From the NCBI GenBank assembly GCA_947044365.1, contig OX345636.1:18144548-18208547 (forward strand): DNA of 64,000 nucleotides, read 5' to 3'. Both the position numbers and the translations under genes were made by a program. The notes under the pieces were generated by a model that made no database searches, was not told the DNA's origin, and saw nothing but the letters and a program-made list of their open reading frames with translations. Within the stretch, counting starts at the first letter, position 1. The number at the start of each line of letters is the position of its first letter. Source of the DNA: Petrosia ficiformis (Eukaryota > Porifera > Demospongiae > Haplosclerida > Petrosiidae). Below are positions 1 to 11,845 of the stretch, piece by piece.

Positions 1-536
1 CTGTGAATAATTACGTGTACATATTAAACTGTATGATATCATAACAGAGGTTTAAATAAGACTATGAATTTGCTAGGATAACACGTCTAAACAAAATGAT
101 ATTTGATAACACGCTTTCAAATTTTGGTCTGACTACAACTTTTAGAGAAAAGCTATGTAATCTAGTCCAGGCCACATGGTAAAATCAGGTTTTAAAATTG
201 AATTCTGGGGCAAGAATGTAGTTATATACGTACATGTACATGTATTTACAAGTGCCACAGATTGTTTACTATTCCAGTGAGAGCATTCCTTTAAATTGCA
301 CTTTTTTTTTGTCATATTTATTTTTTTTGCTAGAGGACAAAATGTCCAAGCAAAGTGAGATTTGCTCAGTCAAACATTATCTGATGTCCAACTGTTATTT
401 CCACCTCTGCATCTCACTTCCACACGATTGGGTTATAGAAAGAGTATTTTCAGGGGTACTACCTGTCTACCACTACATTTTATTTATAATTATCATAATT
501 ATAAGATGAAACATTTTATGTTTTAATAATCTACAG
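1..536. other. No supported gene; probable intron of the partial gene
   Basis: AT-rich sequence ending in a splice acceptor at 531-536. A short open frame at 234-509 is low complexity and matches nothing I recognise, so it is not called. The stretch is most simply read as intron upstream of the exon at 537. Confidence 0.4.
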
Positions 537-1588
537 ATATGGTCTCCCAGTAAATTTCCTATCAGTTGTTCTCAAGCCTCATCGTAAAGCTCAGAAGAAG
601 ACGGAAGATGCCTTAAAAGATCAATATGGCTACCTAGATTCGAAATTTGTAGCCAATGAAGTAGATGTGAGTCAATAACAAGCATACATGTGTATATGAA
701 TAACAGTATCATACATACATAAAGCACGTGTGTAACAATGAGTACCTCTTTATTGTCATGTATGAATACAAATTTATTACAGTCGAATACTAAAACAAGA
801 TTTTAGTTATTTAAAAGGCAATCAATAACATTAATTCTAAACTTACATGTAAACTCAAATGAAGATCTCTTAAAATTTTGTTCTCAATTCATCACTTTTC
901 TACATTTATAAGCCTTTTGTGAAATGCTTGATTCATTGTGCTCAATACTGAGGCGTCACTAAAACTTAATTTGTATGTCACAAGTCACTAATACAATTAT
1001 AATGGCCTAATTAAAATATGGACTATGGATTCACGGACTATGGACTCGCGGACTGCACTATTTATTAATTAAATAATAAACAATTAATTATAACGCATAT
1101 TTGACTACCACTTGAACAAGGCCTGCATTCTGAAGAAGCATCCCAATTTCTCCCTTCTCAGATTACTTGTCCAAGTGATGTCAAACTTGATGCAGCTCAA
1201 AAAACCTTATTGCAGTGTACTCTTGGTTTCACTATGTAAATTTCTTGAGCTTCTTTGCTTGCAAACTGAATTGTTTACTTAACAAACTTATTAAAAGAAT
1301 ACGATCTCACTGAAAGTTAATGGGTGTGGTCTGTAATATAATAATGTGGTGGTGTAGTCCGCGAGTCCATAGTCCGTGAGTCCATAGTCCATATTTTACA
1401 TTAGGCCAATTATAACATGCCAATATAATACTACTCAGTACTCTATGTAACGTGAAGTAAGAATATGTCCATTAATCTTTTTCTCTGCCTTCTAGCAAAT
1501 TGATCTTCCTGGTCTAGGATTCAATCAAGTAGACTATTATCCTTATGTATTCTTTAGAATGAATGTCAATGTTCTAGAAAAAAAATAA
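537..1588 (+). CDS. 3' end of an unrecognised gene (two last exons)
   Basis: Two exons can be read in one frame. Exon A, 537-666, lies between a ctacag acceptor and a GTGAGT donor and gives 43 codons starting YGLPVNFLSVVLKPH and ending SKFVANEVD. Exon B, 1496-1588, follows a tctag acceptor and gives 30 codons (QIDLPGLGFNQVDYYPY, ending VNVLEKK) and a TAA at 1586-1588. Exon A starts one base before a codon boundary and the join is in phase, which supports the model. The 829-base intron holds a complete MITE (1003-1408). The gene starts outside the window, so its length and N-terminus are unknown. I do not recognise the family: it is a soluble-looking, charged C-terminus without membrane segment. 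The protein-like composition and clean splice sites make it likely to be real. Confidence 0.55.
1003..1408. mobile_element. MITE with about 50-bp terminal inverted repeats
   Basis: The ends are TGGCCTAAT (1003) and its complement ATTAGGCCA (1408). The arms hold repeated ggactatgga / ggactcgcgg subterminal motifs that mirror each other at 1017-1053 and 1357-1395. A 7-bp direct repeat ATTATAA (996-1002 and 1409-1415) looks like the target-site duplication. No coding capacity. It sits inside an intron. The superfamily is not certain; a 7-8 bp duplication would suit hAT. Confidence 0.75.
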
Positions 1589-2075
1589 TTATAGTAGTTA
1601 TCGTTATAAATATGTATTATTACAGTGACAAAAAGTGTTGTTTTGTAATTTCATTGGACACAGTTTAGCTAAGTACTATACATGTTATGTATCTATCTGA
1701 GTACTGTATGTATCAATGTAGAAGTAACTATTGTTTTGTTTGAGTTAAAAGAAATAGCATACCAGCTCTGACAGACTGCAAGAAAGTTGACATTAATTTA
1801 CTGACCAGGGGTGTTGGAAACAGTTGCCGATTCCCGACCCTGAGACACAACCTACTATAATTATATGTAGTGCGTGATATCCATATATCCACGCCCTTAC
1901 CAAAGGAATGGCTAACACTTGCCTAAGCAGATTCGCAAAAATTCTTATGGGAGGAGTCTAAAACATCATATTTGCCGGCGAAGGGGAATAGCTGCAGACG
2001 GTCAGGAAAAATTTCGATGGGCGTTATCATTATTTACCACAACAATTTTAGTGCTGCAGAATCCGGTTCTAGAGT
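1589..2075. other. Intergenic spacer upstream of NHR-kinase copy 1
   Basis: No gene seen. It must hold the 3' UTR of the partial gene and the promoter of the NHR-kinase copy starting at 2076. No TATA box or clear core promoter motif could be picked out. Confidence 0.4.
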
Positions 2076-5000
2076 ATGGAAAAGGTATTTGGTTATAATC
2101 GGTATCATTCAGAGTGTATGACAATAGCAGAGGATGGATATTCAGTATTCAGAAATAACAATGGTTTTGAATATGGTGTAGTGTATAGTGACAAGCCAAT
2201 GAATGATGACTGTGAATTTGAAGTAGAGATAACATCGTATGATACAGTTTCCAGGTTTGTAGGTAGTATAATGATTGGTATAATGAAATGCCAATATCGG
2301 AAGATTCCTGCTAATGTGAGAGTGTCGTTTCTTGCCAAGAATCACTTTGTGTGGAATGTTAGTAAATTTGATTTTAATTCGTATGGGAAGAAGAGATTGG
2401 ATAGCCTAAGACAAGGTGATCGTGTAGGTCTTCGTATCACTGAAGGAGGAGATTTGTCATATTCAGTTAATGGTGAAGATCAAGGTGTAGCTATGCGAGG
2501 AGTCTATGAAAAAGGTTGGGATGTGTACATAGTCGTTGATCATTTTGCAAAATGTAGAGGTACCAAGATCACAATAGCAAGTGAGTGAATACTGCATTTG
2601 CCAATTAGTATATACATTATGTGCTATTACCTTAATTTTTGATTACCCCATGCAGTAAACTGTGCAAGAGCTTAAGTGATTGCTTCTGTCTGTCTGTCTG
2701 CCGTGACCCCTAATAATATCGGAAAAGGATTTTCTAATAGTTTATACATCTTCTAAACATAGAAAAGCTCAAAATTAGTCGTAGAAGAATGTCAGCATAC
2801 CTTGGAGTGGCCAATGCAGTCCACTGTATCCATAATTCCTTTGTATCTGTTTAGAATAGTCCACCATTTTTCAGTCAGTTGCGTCCTTCATAATCCCGTT
2901 TCTATTTACACTCGGGTATATATGTGTAACAAAGGTGTATAGAACATAAAACCAGTGACATTCCAATAGAAAATGATCTTACCTCTATTTGACATAGGAA
3001 TGGTTGATGTACAATGTATACTAACAGTTATCATATTAAATGTAATTTTGTGAATTAGGTAGACATTATCTTGTTCACAATTTCTTCAAAGTTATTATTA
3101 GAAAACCATAATAAACAAGTTATAATACAGAACTCTGTTGCTAATATAATCATAAATTGCATATTTACAAAACAAATCAAACAAAAATTATTGATAGATA
3201 GCTGTCTATTGTTCCATCTATAAGTTTATTCTATCACGAACTACTTGTACCACGACCTTCTTCCACAATAAACCAGTTTTAGTTGTTAAGCCACCACAAC
3301 TTCAGCCTTCAGTTGAGCTGCCATTAATATCTAATTAAATGTTTCTAGATTACTAATAACAATTTATTTTCTTGATTATGAGTAGGCTGGAGGATTTTTG
3401 TATTTGTCTTTTGAAACTTTTTTCTTCATCTAAATTTTCCATTACAATCTGTCTAACTATTTTATCTTTTCATGAATGTTTTCCTTGTAATTGAAGATGT
3501 CTGTTGGTCAGTTGTCTTTACAAATTAAAATGCGTGTGTATACCGAAAACGCTAATAGAACTGAGTTTATGATTTTCACTTGACTTTTTTGAAGGTTATA
3601 GAAACTTTCCTAACATGTTTCTTGAATGCTGAAAATACCTGATGTACCCATATTAATTATATACACACTATTCTATAAGTGTTGTATTACAAGTTGATGT
3701 GGTTAATTAATATTACAAATTTCAAAACCATGCAATAATAATACAATCTCATGTGGTTAACAAGTATTTGAAATTTTAAAATTATGTACAACTGTTTACA
3801 GAGGTGGAAATTTTATGTAGTCCCTTTGATTCCAAAGCATTATGGAAGTGAAAAAACTACATGGAATTTTGAGCATGAAGAGAGCATGTTTTAATAGTGT
3901 TGTTCAGTCCTTCCAAACTGGTAGTTTGTGTACATGTATCTAATTCCATGAGACCCAGAGTATGTTTCTAAATTACAAGTCTCGAGAGTTCCTCTAATGA
4001 ATCTATCTAGAAGAGTCTTATAGCCCCTTATAGCCCCTCTCGTCCAGCTTTACCCTGATTTCACAGTACCTTTCACATTTCGGTCACATGCATGGTTATT
4101 TCCAGCCATACAAAGTACTATAGCATCATTAAAAAGAGGGTTTTTCTTCAGTATCAGTGTCTGACGTCAGGATCATTATGTCAGGCTATAAACGTTCCTC
4201 ACAATTGAGAGAAGCACTGATCAAAGTACTATAGTTACACAGCTTGGAGGACAGCTTTCTCCACTACCACACAGCTGAACAATCTTTGCAGTAAACCATG
4301 ATACTGTTGATGGATCTCCTTCCATGTCAGTATCTTGTTTTAAAGATAGTGTCAACACCTTGATCAATTTGGTTGTAGAAAATTATTATTCCCTAAATTT
4401 TATGTATATATATCACCACTGAAATCAACAAAAGTTACTGTTACCTGTTTACATTATGAATACAAAATGATGACGGTTTCCAATATAATTATGGCCGACA
4501 TGTTTGTTGTTGTGTATAAAATCTGTTGTGATACAACCATTATAATTATGATTTCATTGTTATTTCTTGTTTCAATATTTATCAAACTTCATTTAAATGC
4601 CTAGGGCTTGGTTCTTCTCAACTGCATCATGTAATTCAGATGAAGGATCAAGAGATACAACAAATGAAAGATCAGATGATAAAGGAGCAAGAGATACAAC
4701 AATTGAAAGATCAACAGTTGAAGCAAGAGATACAACAATTGAAAAATGAATTGAAAGATTCTGAAGAAACAGTAGCTAAATTTCAACAAGTCAATGTGAC
4801 ACTTACAAAAACAAACCAATCTCTTACACAAGCTGTTCAAAAACTACATCAAGATAACGATCGTTATAAACATCTGCTGCAAGCCAATCAGCCACATTGG
4901 GTGATTCAGGGTAGTGAAGTAAAAATAACTGAAGAGGTACTTGGCAAAGGAAGTTGGGGTGAAATCAAAGTTGTTATGTTTCGTGGAACATGAGTGGCTG

Positions 5001-5659
5001 CTAAGTGTCTTCATGAGATCATTCTCTCAGAATATAATCTTGAATTATTTTCTCGTGAGATGGAGATTGCTGCTAGAGTTAGACATCCTAATCTTTTACA
5101 GTTCATAGGAGCTACTAGAGAAACACCTCCAATCATTCTATCTGAAATAATGCCCACTAGCCTATACAAAGAACTTCAAAGGAGTCGTTTTACACAACCT
5201 CAAATCGTATGCATCAGTCGTCATGTTGCATTAGCACTGAATTATCTTCATCTCTGGAAACCTCAACCGATAATCCATCGAGATATTAGTAGTCCTAACA
5301 TACCTTTGGAAGGTGTTGGAAGTGGGCAATGGAAGGCTAAAGTATCAGATTATGGCTCTGCCAATCTTCAACACCAGGTTAAGACAGAGGGACCTGGTAA
5401 TCCTTCATACGCTGCACCTGAGTCTCGTTATCCTGATGAACATTCCCCTGCAATGGATGTATACAGTTATGGTGTTCTTCTAACAGAGATGATTATATGT
5501 CGTCCTCCCGATATAACAATAGCAGGAAGACTTCAACAGGTTGAACGTATAGAATGGCTTCCTATGAAGAGTCTTGTACAACATTGCGTCAACCACAAGA
5601 GAAGTAAACGATTCTCTATGAACCAAGTGTTGGAAACACTTAAACAGATAATATTATGA
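2076..5659 (+). pseudogene. NHR-coiled-coil-TKL kinase, copy 1, with in-frame stop
   Basis: Two exons: 2076-2580 (NHR) and 4605-5659 (coiled coil and kinase), phase-1 junction (GCA A | GG CTT). The NHR domain covers about residues 9-165 and shows GVVYSDKP, RQGDRVGL, YSVNGEDQGVA and VYIVVDHFAKC. A Q/K/E-rich coiled coil follows (IQQLKDQ-type heptads). The kinase begins near residue 272 with GKGSWG, VAAK, HRDISSPN, a DYG in place of DFG, and PES for APE. Codon 298 is TGA (4991-4993), just after MFRGT, where copies 2 and 3 have CGA (Arg); the frame continues open for another 221 codons. The result is loss of the VAAK lysine and of the catalytic core unless the stop is read through. Copies 2 and 3 carry an extra first intron; here the first exon is fused cleanly to the NHR exon. 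The Leu after HRDISSPNI is Pro. It is either a young pseudogene, a segregating null allele, or a truncated NHR protein. Confidence 0.8.
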
Positions 5660-5984
5660 CTTTGGTAATATAATAATTGGACACTATTATTTTGATTTGT
5701 ATGCTTTTTTCGTCACTTGTCCCTAGCTACAAAGATATGTCTAGTTTGTCAGGATAATATTTTTGAATATTTGATGTAATTTTTTTATTTTCATTGTATT
5801 ATTTTTAAGTTATGCGTATTCTGTACGTACATGCATACTAATTCATTTCAATTTATAGTAATACTGTCCACTGTCTAGGTAGTTTTGGAATATGAATGTT
5901 TTATAGTAGAGTAGTAGTATTGATTGATGGCTAAGGGGCGTCCTATTCTAGAGCAAATTTCATGAATCCGTGTCTCGATGTATC

Positions 5985-5990
5985 AATAAA
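5985..5990 (+). promoter_or_regulatory. Candidate poly(A) signal AATAAA, kinase copy 1
   Basis: Canonical AATAAA 326 bases after the TGA of copy 1. Position only; no cleavage-site evidence. Confidence 0.35.
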
Positions 5991-6138
5991 TACAGGAAGA
6001 TGCAGTTGTTTCATTAAATAACCTATTCGATTGGTTGGTTGTCTGAAAATACTTTCCTTCGAAATAGGCATGCAACATAATGGCATAGTGCATTCATAAC
6101 TGAATATAATTATACTAGAGGACGAGATACAAGCTTAA

Positions 6139-6819
6139 CCCTTAGAACACTGATGTCACATATATGTGACGTTTCACCCCTACGTGTTCGGAGGGTGTTA
6201 CTGTCATTTGCATCAATCTTGCAACAAAAAATGTCAAAGCGGGAATGGGTGTGGTATAACATTTAGCCAATTAATTTACTCTGATCATGTGGTGTTTGCT
6301 GTAATGTTTACTATTGTAAGTATAATTACGTCATCTCCGGTTTGAGAGTGCCGTTGCAAGATTACTGGAAACGCATTACGAAGCCCTCCAAATCCTTGTA
6401 ATTGATGTCAGACACAAGCCCATGAAAATGGCTAAAAAAGTTGCTGCTTTTTTGGCTGCCCTTTGGCCTAAATAACGGGAATTTTAAAGGGGGGTGTCCC
6501 CCTGTTGATGGGGGTTCGAAGGGGGCAGCCCACGCGCTCAACTGAAATCGTAGGTGTAGCTGATACCAACATGCAGTGGGGTCATTTTGCTTGCCCCAGT
6601 TCCAGTCAAAAGAGGGAGAGCACTGTATTTGATTTAATCCTACAAAGCGCTTGGGAACTTTCGAGTCCCGGTAAGCAAGTTGATAGAAGTAGTGCTCCAT
6701 GTCGGAAAAGGAGCCAAGTTTGGGGTAAAGAAAGTGAACGGTGGCCAAAATATATGCAATAGAGTCGCCAGTGTTGGAAATGGGAAGTAATTTGAAAAAC
6801 AAGCTCAGTGCCGTAAGGG
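6139..6819. mobile_element. piggyBac-type non-autonomous element (TTAA target)
   Basis: TTAA at 6135-6138 and again at 6820-6823 flank a 681-bp segment that starts CCCTTAGAACAC and ends GTGCCGTAAGGG. A TTAA duplication next to CCC/GGG ends is the hallmark of the piggyBac superfamily. No transposase is encoded. Part of the interior (6199-6373) is repeated in inverted orientation at 13457-13639, just upstream of kinase copy 3. Confidence 0.7.
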
Positions 6820-6846
6820 TTAAGAACTAAAACCACATAAATACAA

Positions 6847-7051
6847 CAAAATTCCTAGGTAGCATCATTACAATAACTTTCTATGGATGATATCTGTATA
6901 ATAATGCTCTGATCATGAGATATCAGTTACTTGTACACTGAGATAACTACTATACAGTATTATCTCAGCTTATAGCTAACTGCATGATCATGACATTTCC
7001 ATATAGAAAGTTATTATAATGATGCTATTACCTCTAGTGTAAGGAATTTTG
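6847..7051. mobile_element. Foldback MITE
   Basis: Left arm caaaattcctaggtagcatc and the mirrored right arm ending ...aaggaattttg pair over about 40 bases, including gcatcattacaataact on the left and its near complement at 7005-7025. Small, non-coding, AT-rich. Exact ends and target duplication are uncertain. Confidence 0.5.
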
Positions 7052-7211
7052 GTGAGATTATTAGAAGCTCTTACCAGAATAATTTCTAAGAAAAGTATAC
7101 AAAACTTGTATTAGCTTCTTTGATACATATTCCTATTTATGTATTATGCATTCAGATTATAATTAATCATAGTCATCAATCTTTTCTTAATTTTACATAC
7201 TGCTTTACATT

Positions 7212-7443
7212 CAGGCTTGGGGTCAAATACATGTACAATAGTATTTGTATTTAATTGCATTTAAATACTTTTTTCAAGTATTTGTATTTGCATTTGTATT
7301 TGAGGATTTAAAATTAAAAGTATTTGCATTTGTATTTAAATACTTTGAAAAAGTATTTAAATTTGCATTCACCAAATACTCTTCAAATACACTTTTCTCT
7401 AATAACGAGTATGTACTATTGAATGTATTTGACCCCAAGCCTG
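7212..7443. mobile_element. hAT-like MITE, TIR CAGGCTTGGGGTCAAATAC
   Basis: The terminal inverted repeats CAGGCTTGGGGTCAAATAC are identical over 19 bases at both ends. The 8-bp flanks tttacatt (7204-7211) and attacatt (7444-7451) differ at one base, which fits an 8-bp hAT target duplication. The centre is a run of imperfect attt/aaat words that gives a spurious open frame. A related end (tatttgacccaag) appears near 46025-46045. Confidence 0.7.
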
Positions 7444-7902
7444 ATTACATTAATAACAAATAATTTTTAAACAAGACTACAATAACTACTTGCGTAGCTA
7501 AAAGGGACACAAAATGAAATGAAGTGTTATTATTATTCAGTAATCATACATTGTTCAATACATGTTTGGACAACAAAAAAAAGCATGATGATTATTTAAT
7601 GTTACCATAAATATAACTAATACACTACACAGTCTTTTATCATCACAATCACTGAAATGAAACTCCTTCAAAAAGCTTGGTACATCAATGCATTGATTAT
7701 CATCAAGTATCATGCACTGACTGTATATCTCCTATATTACGAATAGTACCTCCCCTTACTCTTTGTTATAATTAATTTACCTTGACATCATAAGAATTCC
7801 CAATAATCTTATGAATACTTTATAAATATTTTAGAAACCTTATGGATTGCAAGCACTGAGGTTGAAATAGTAGTAATTTTAAAATTCCTGCATTATGTAG
7901 TG

Positions 7903-8049
7903 ATATATAAGTCAATGCATTTACAAATACATAGACATACATAATTGATATTATCGATGTATATAAATTATAATTATGTTATAGTATTTTAAATTGCATA
8001 TAACATATACTGTACATCAACGTATATATAAATGTGTTGACTTATATAC
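7903..8049. mobile_element. Small foldback element
   Basis: atatataagtcaatgcattta at the left and its near complement ending gttgacttatata at the right form a 147-bp inverted-repeat unit. Non-coding. The element class is not determined. Confidence 0.45.
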
Positions 8050-8621
8050 CCACCACACATAACAAAAATTTTAAACACAATTTTGACTCCAACAGCATTC
8101 TATTAGCTACATATATCACAATATTCTCACAGTATCACATTGAAAGGACATAATTATATATAAAATTTAGTAATAAATCACAATAATTATTTTCTATAAT
8201 TATTAGTATGAGTAAAAATCATTTTCAAGCATATTAAATGGTCTTGTGTTATACTATAAATGCTGCTTTGTTTTGTGAAAGTTGAGTAGAATAGTTGATA
8301 AATGATAATCCTACAGATTTATCTTGCTATGTACATTCCATAATCACAGAACAATTTAATAGTCCTTTGTACTTTGGTATCAGGAGTTGAGAATGCATAT
8401 GGAATGTGAACTGAAGACACACTAGTATATACTGAGATCTTGAGATATGCCCACTCCTCTCCCCAACCAGAAACTGTCACTTGACAAAGTTATGTCACCC
8501 ACATGGGCATTATAATAAATTATTATATATGATCGATGGATATAGAATTAAAGATGAATTATTGTGATATTTATTCAGTTTGAAAAATGGTTTATCACCA
8601 TTAGAAATATTTATATCTCGC

Positions 8622-8665
8622 GGAGCCAGACCCAACCTACTATGAAGTAGGTTGGGTCTAGCTCC
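8622..8665. repeat. Stem-loop 84 bases upstream of kinase copy 2
   Basis: ggagccagacccaacctac (8622-8640) and gtaggttgggtctagctcc (8647-8665) pair at 18 of 19 positions around the loop tatgaa. It lies 84 bases before the ATG at 8749, so it falls in the promoter or 5' UTR. It could also be a tiny transposon relic; no second copy was found in the window. Confidence 0.6.
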
Positions 8666-8748
8666 GAATGGCGTGGGTCTGGGCGACATGGGCGGGCCAC
8701 ACCTTTTGGGACTTCTGTGTTTTTTGCCCTACGCTTCTACGCTAGACA

Positions 8749-8882
8749 ATGGAAACTCAGGAAAAGTCATTTGGATACCATCGGTGAGTTTCATTGTGTT
8801 TTAATCTTTATAAGCTACTTGGGTCATTCTTGCTAGTCAAACTGATTACACCCTCCTTTAAAAAAAACATACACACACCCAC

Positions 8883-8913
<31 letters not shown>

Positions 8914-11845
8914 TGTAATATATATATATATAGCATGCTACCATGGCAACCGTTTGATGTGGTTAGGTCTTATATTTTTGTATATAGACCTGTGAATCTT
9001 TAATCTATCAGCATACAATATATTGTATATAGTACACTTACAGTTCTTATATAAAACAATATAAAACCTTGGTTTAGTGTCCTCGGATGTGATATAGCCC
9101 TCGCAGGCTCGGGCTATATCACATCCTTGGACACTAAACCTCGGGTCTATATTTTTGTATATAAGACCTGTAAGTGTACTATATATATTACATATATATA
9201 TATATATATATATATATAGGCACGAGTGTGTTTGCTGGTGCTCCACTACATTAGTTATTTAAGTCCAAGTTTAATCATTATGCATATACAGTGCGTAGCC
9301 AAAGGTGTTTCTGCAAACCCATGCAACTCAACATGTACACTTAGTGGATAAAATTGACCACACAATTCATGAATACTGAAAATTAGATACCAAAATTTGC
9401 CCATGTGTGCACTTTCAGCATACTCATTTTTTACCAGGAAAAAAGTCAAATACATCTCTAGAAACACCTCTGCTATTATGTATATTTCTTTACTATCAGT
9501 CAATAGGAATTCAGTTTGCTTAGCTGTAATAATTCTTTATTGTTTATATACTCCAGCTAAACTAAACAGCATATTTCACATAATATATAATTATTATAGT
9601 CAAACCCACAATAGACTCACTTAGTATAATTATTAATGTGCTGAATTTTGATCTTCTATCTATATTTACATTATATTACAGCAAACATCATTCAAAGCAA
9701 ATGACAGTAGCAGACAATGGATATTCAGCATTCAAATTCAATCCAGAAGGAAATTATGCACATGGTGTAGTGTATAGTGACCAGCCTGTGAAAGGTGATT
9801 GTGAATTTGAAGTGAAGATAACATCGTATGGTACATCTTGGTCTGGTAATATAAAGCTTGGTATAATGAGATGTCAAGGTCAGATATCATCTAATACACC
9901 ACGTTACTCACTTGAAGCTCTGAATCACTATGTATGGACTTCTAATGAGTTCTGTAGTCATACTGGGGGCATCCTTCAAAAGTCTTCCTATGGGAGTATG
10001 TCTTTGGATAATTTAAAACAAGGTGATCGTGTAGGTTTTCATATCAGTGAAGGAGGTGATCTGTCATACTCGGTTAATGGTGACAATCAAGGTGTAGCTA
10101 TGCGAGGGGTCTATGAACAAGGTTGGAATGTGTACATAGTGGTTGATCACTATGGAAACTGTACGGCTACCAGGATCACAAAAGCAAGTAAGTATATAAA
10201 TGCAAATTAATACATTTCAGCATAAGAGAAAACATTACACTGAAATAATATATATATAAGTGTATACTTACAGTTTATACACATATAGTTTAGATACTGT
10301 ATTCAAAATTTCTATGTGCAATCAAACGACTGTGGAAGCAGTTTAATTACTGGGTGGAGTGCTTTCAAGGTCAACGCTCATGTCTCGATTTACTCAGCTG
10401 TGTAACGTTCGGTTTTCAAACAGTCAAAGGCTTTAACTTGCTCAGTTGGATATAGAAGACCTTTAAGAAAGCGTAGATACCAAAATCATTCTTCATGTTG
10501 TTTTTTTTTTGATAGAAAGCAAGGTTTGCTAATCAATTTAAGAGGAAGTACATGTATACTGCAGGATATAGAAACCTCTAATTGACCAATCATATTGCAG
10601 CTTTTTAATAGCTATATTCTTATGACAATAGAAGATGATAGCTGTGCCAATTAATAATTATAGTAGCATTGTAATTTCCATGCATGAATGAATATTTTCA
10701 ATTTCTTTTTTAACATTTCTTTCATAGGTCTTGGTTCTTCCAAATGTGATGATACTCTGCACTTACAAGACAAAAAGATACAACAATTGAAAGATCAGTT
10801 GAAAGATTCTGAAGAAGCATTGGCAGAATTTCAGCAAGTCATTATGACACTTATGGAGTCTAACCAATCTTTTACACAAGATAACAAAAAATTACTGGGG
10901 CTTGGTTCAAACGATAAAGAAATACAACAACTAAAAGATCAATTGAAAGACTTTGAAGAAGCAATGGCTGAATTTCAGAAAGCCAATGTGACACTTACTG
11001 AGTCAAACAAATCTCTTATTCAAACTGTTCAAAAATTACAGCTAGATAATAATCAGTACAAACAATTGATACAAGCCAATCAACCACATTGGGTCATCCC
11101 AGGTAGTGAAGTGAAAATAACTCAAGAGGTACTTGGCAAAGGAAGTTGGGGTGAAATCAAAGTTGCTATGTTCCGTGGAACACGAGTGGCAGCTAAATGT
11201 CTTCATGAGATTATTCTCTCAGAATATAATCTTGAATTATTTTCTCGTGAGATGGAGATTGCTGCTAGAGTTAGACATCCTAATCTTTTACAGTTTATAG
11301 GAGCTACTAGAGAAACACCTCCAATCATTCTATCTGAAATAATGCCCACTAGCCTATACAAAGAACTTCAAAAGAATCGTTTTACACAGCCTCAAATCAT
11401 ACGCATCAGTCGTCATGTTGCATTGGCACTGAATTATCTTCATCTCTGGAAACCTCAACCGATAATCCATCGAGATATTAGTAGTCCTAACATACTTTTG
11501 GAAGCTGTTGGAAGTGGCCAATGGAAGGCTAAAGTATGTGATTACGGTTCTGCCAATCTTCAACACCAGGTTAAGACAGAGCGACCTGGTAATCCCTCAT
11601 ATGCTGCACCTGAGTCTCATTATCCCGATGAACATTCCCCTGCAATGGATGTATACAGTTATGGTGTTCTTCTAACAGAAATGATTATATGTCGTCCTCC
11701 CGATATAACAATAGCAGGAAGACTTCAACAGGTTGAACGTATAGAATGGCTTCCTATGAAGAGTCTTGTACAACAATGTGTTAAATATAACAGAAAGGAA
11801 CGGTTCAACATGAATCTAGTGTTGGACATACTGAAGCAAATGTGA
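8749..11845 (+). CDS. NHR-coiled-coil-TKL kinase, copy 2 (552 aa)
   Basis: Three exons: 8749-8783 (METQEKSFGYHR, donor GTGAGT), 9682-10187 (NHR, donor GTAAGT) and 10728-11845 (coiled coil and kinase). Lengths 35+506+1118 give 553 codons with matching phases. The NHR domain (about residues 14-175) shows GVVYSDQP, WSGNIKLGIMRC, KQGDRVGF, YSVNGDNQGVA and VYIVVDHYGNC, as in Neuralized-family domains. A coiled coil (about 190-297) holds two copies of an EIQQLKDQLKD unit, the second beginning with a repeat of the exon's own start (LGS). The kinase (about 310-552) has GKGSWG, VAAK, HRDISSPN, DYG instead of DFG, PES and SYGVLLTEM; this is a TKL-like catalytic domain. No signal peptide or membrane segment, so a cytoplasmic signalling or scaffold role is inferred. 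Catalysis with DYG is plausible but unproven. Intron 1 holds a TA-rich palindrome. Confidence 0.85.
8881..9222. repeat. (TA)n-bounded long palindrome
   Basis: Long (TA) runs at about 8889-8932 and 9180-9220 enclose an inverted repeat. The core pairs 9071-9100 with 9111-9140 (ggtttagtgtcctcggatgt against its near complement), tipped by a GC-rich tcgcaggctc. Its outer motif tatatagcatgcta recurs at both ends of the 58961-59760 element, so they belong to one family. It lies in intron 1 of kinase copy 2. Confidence 0.7.
10311..10590. repeat. Dispersed repeat, copy in intron 2 of kinase copy 2
   Basis: Shares words such as ggaaacagtttaatta-like, tctcgatt, ctcggctgtgtaac and gttggatagaagacctttta with 14391-14910, in the same orientation. 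A reverse-orientation relative is at 53640-54030. Non-coding; the family is not identified. Confidence 0.5.

Larger units (their letters stand above)
5660..8748. other. Intergenic region between kinase copies 1 and 2
   Basis: No host gene. It contains four short inverted-repeat elements (6139-6819, 6847-7051, 7212-7443, 7903-8049) and a stem-loop at 8622-8665. Open frames at 6362-6836 lie inside the first element, are not conserved in form, and are not called. Confidence 0.6.

Noticed and set aside
6362..6836. Open frames of 76-146 codons on both strands
   Set aside because: They lie inside the TTAA-flanked element at 6139-6819, show no motif, and overlap each other.
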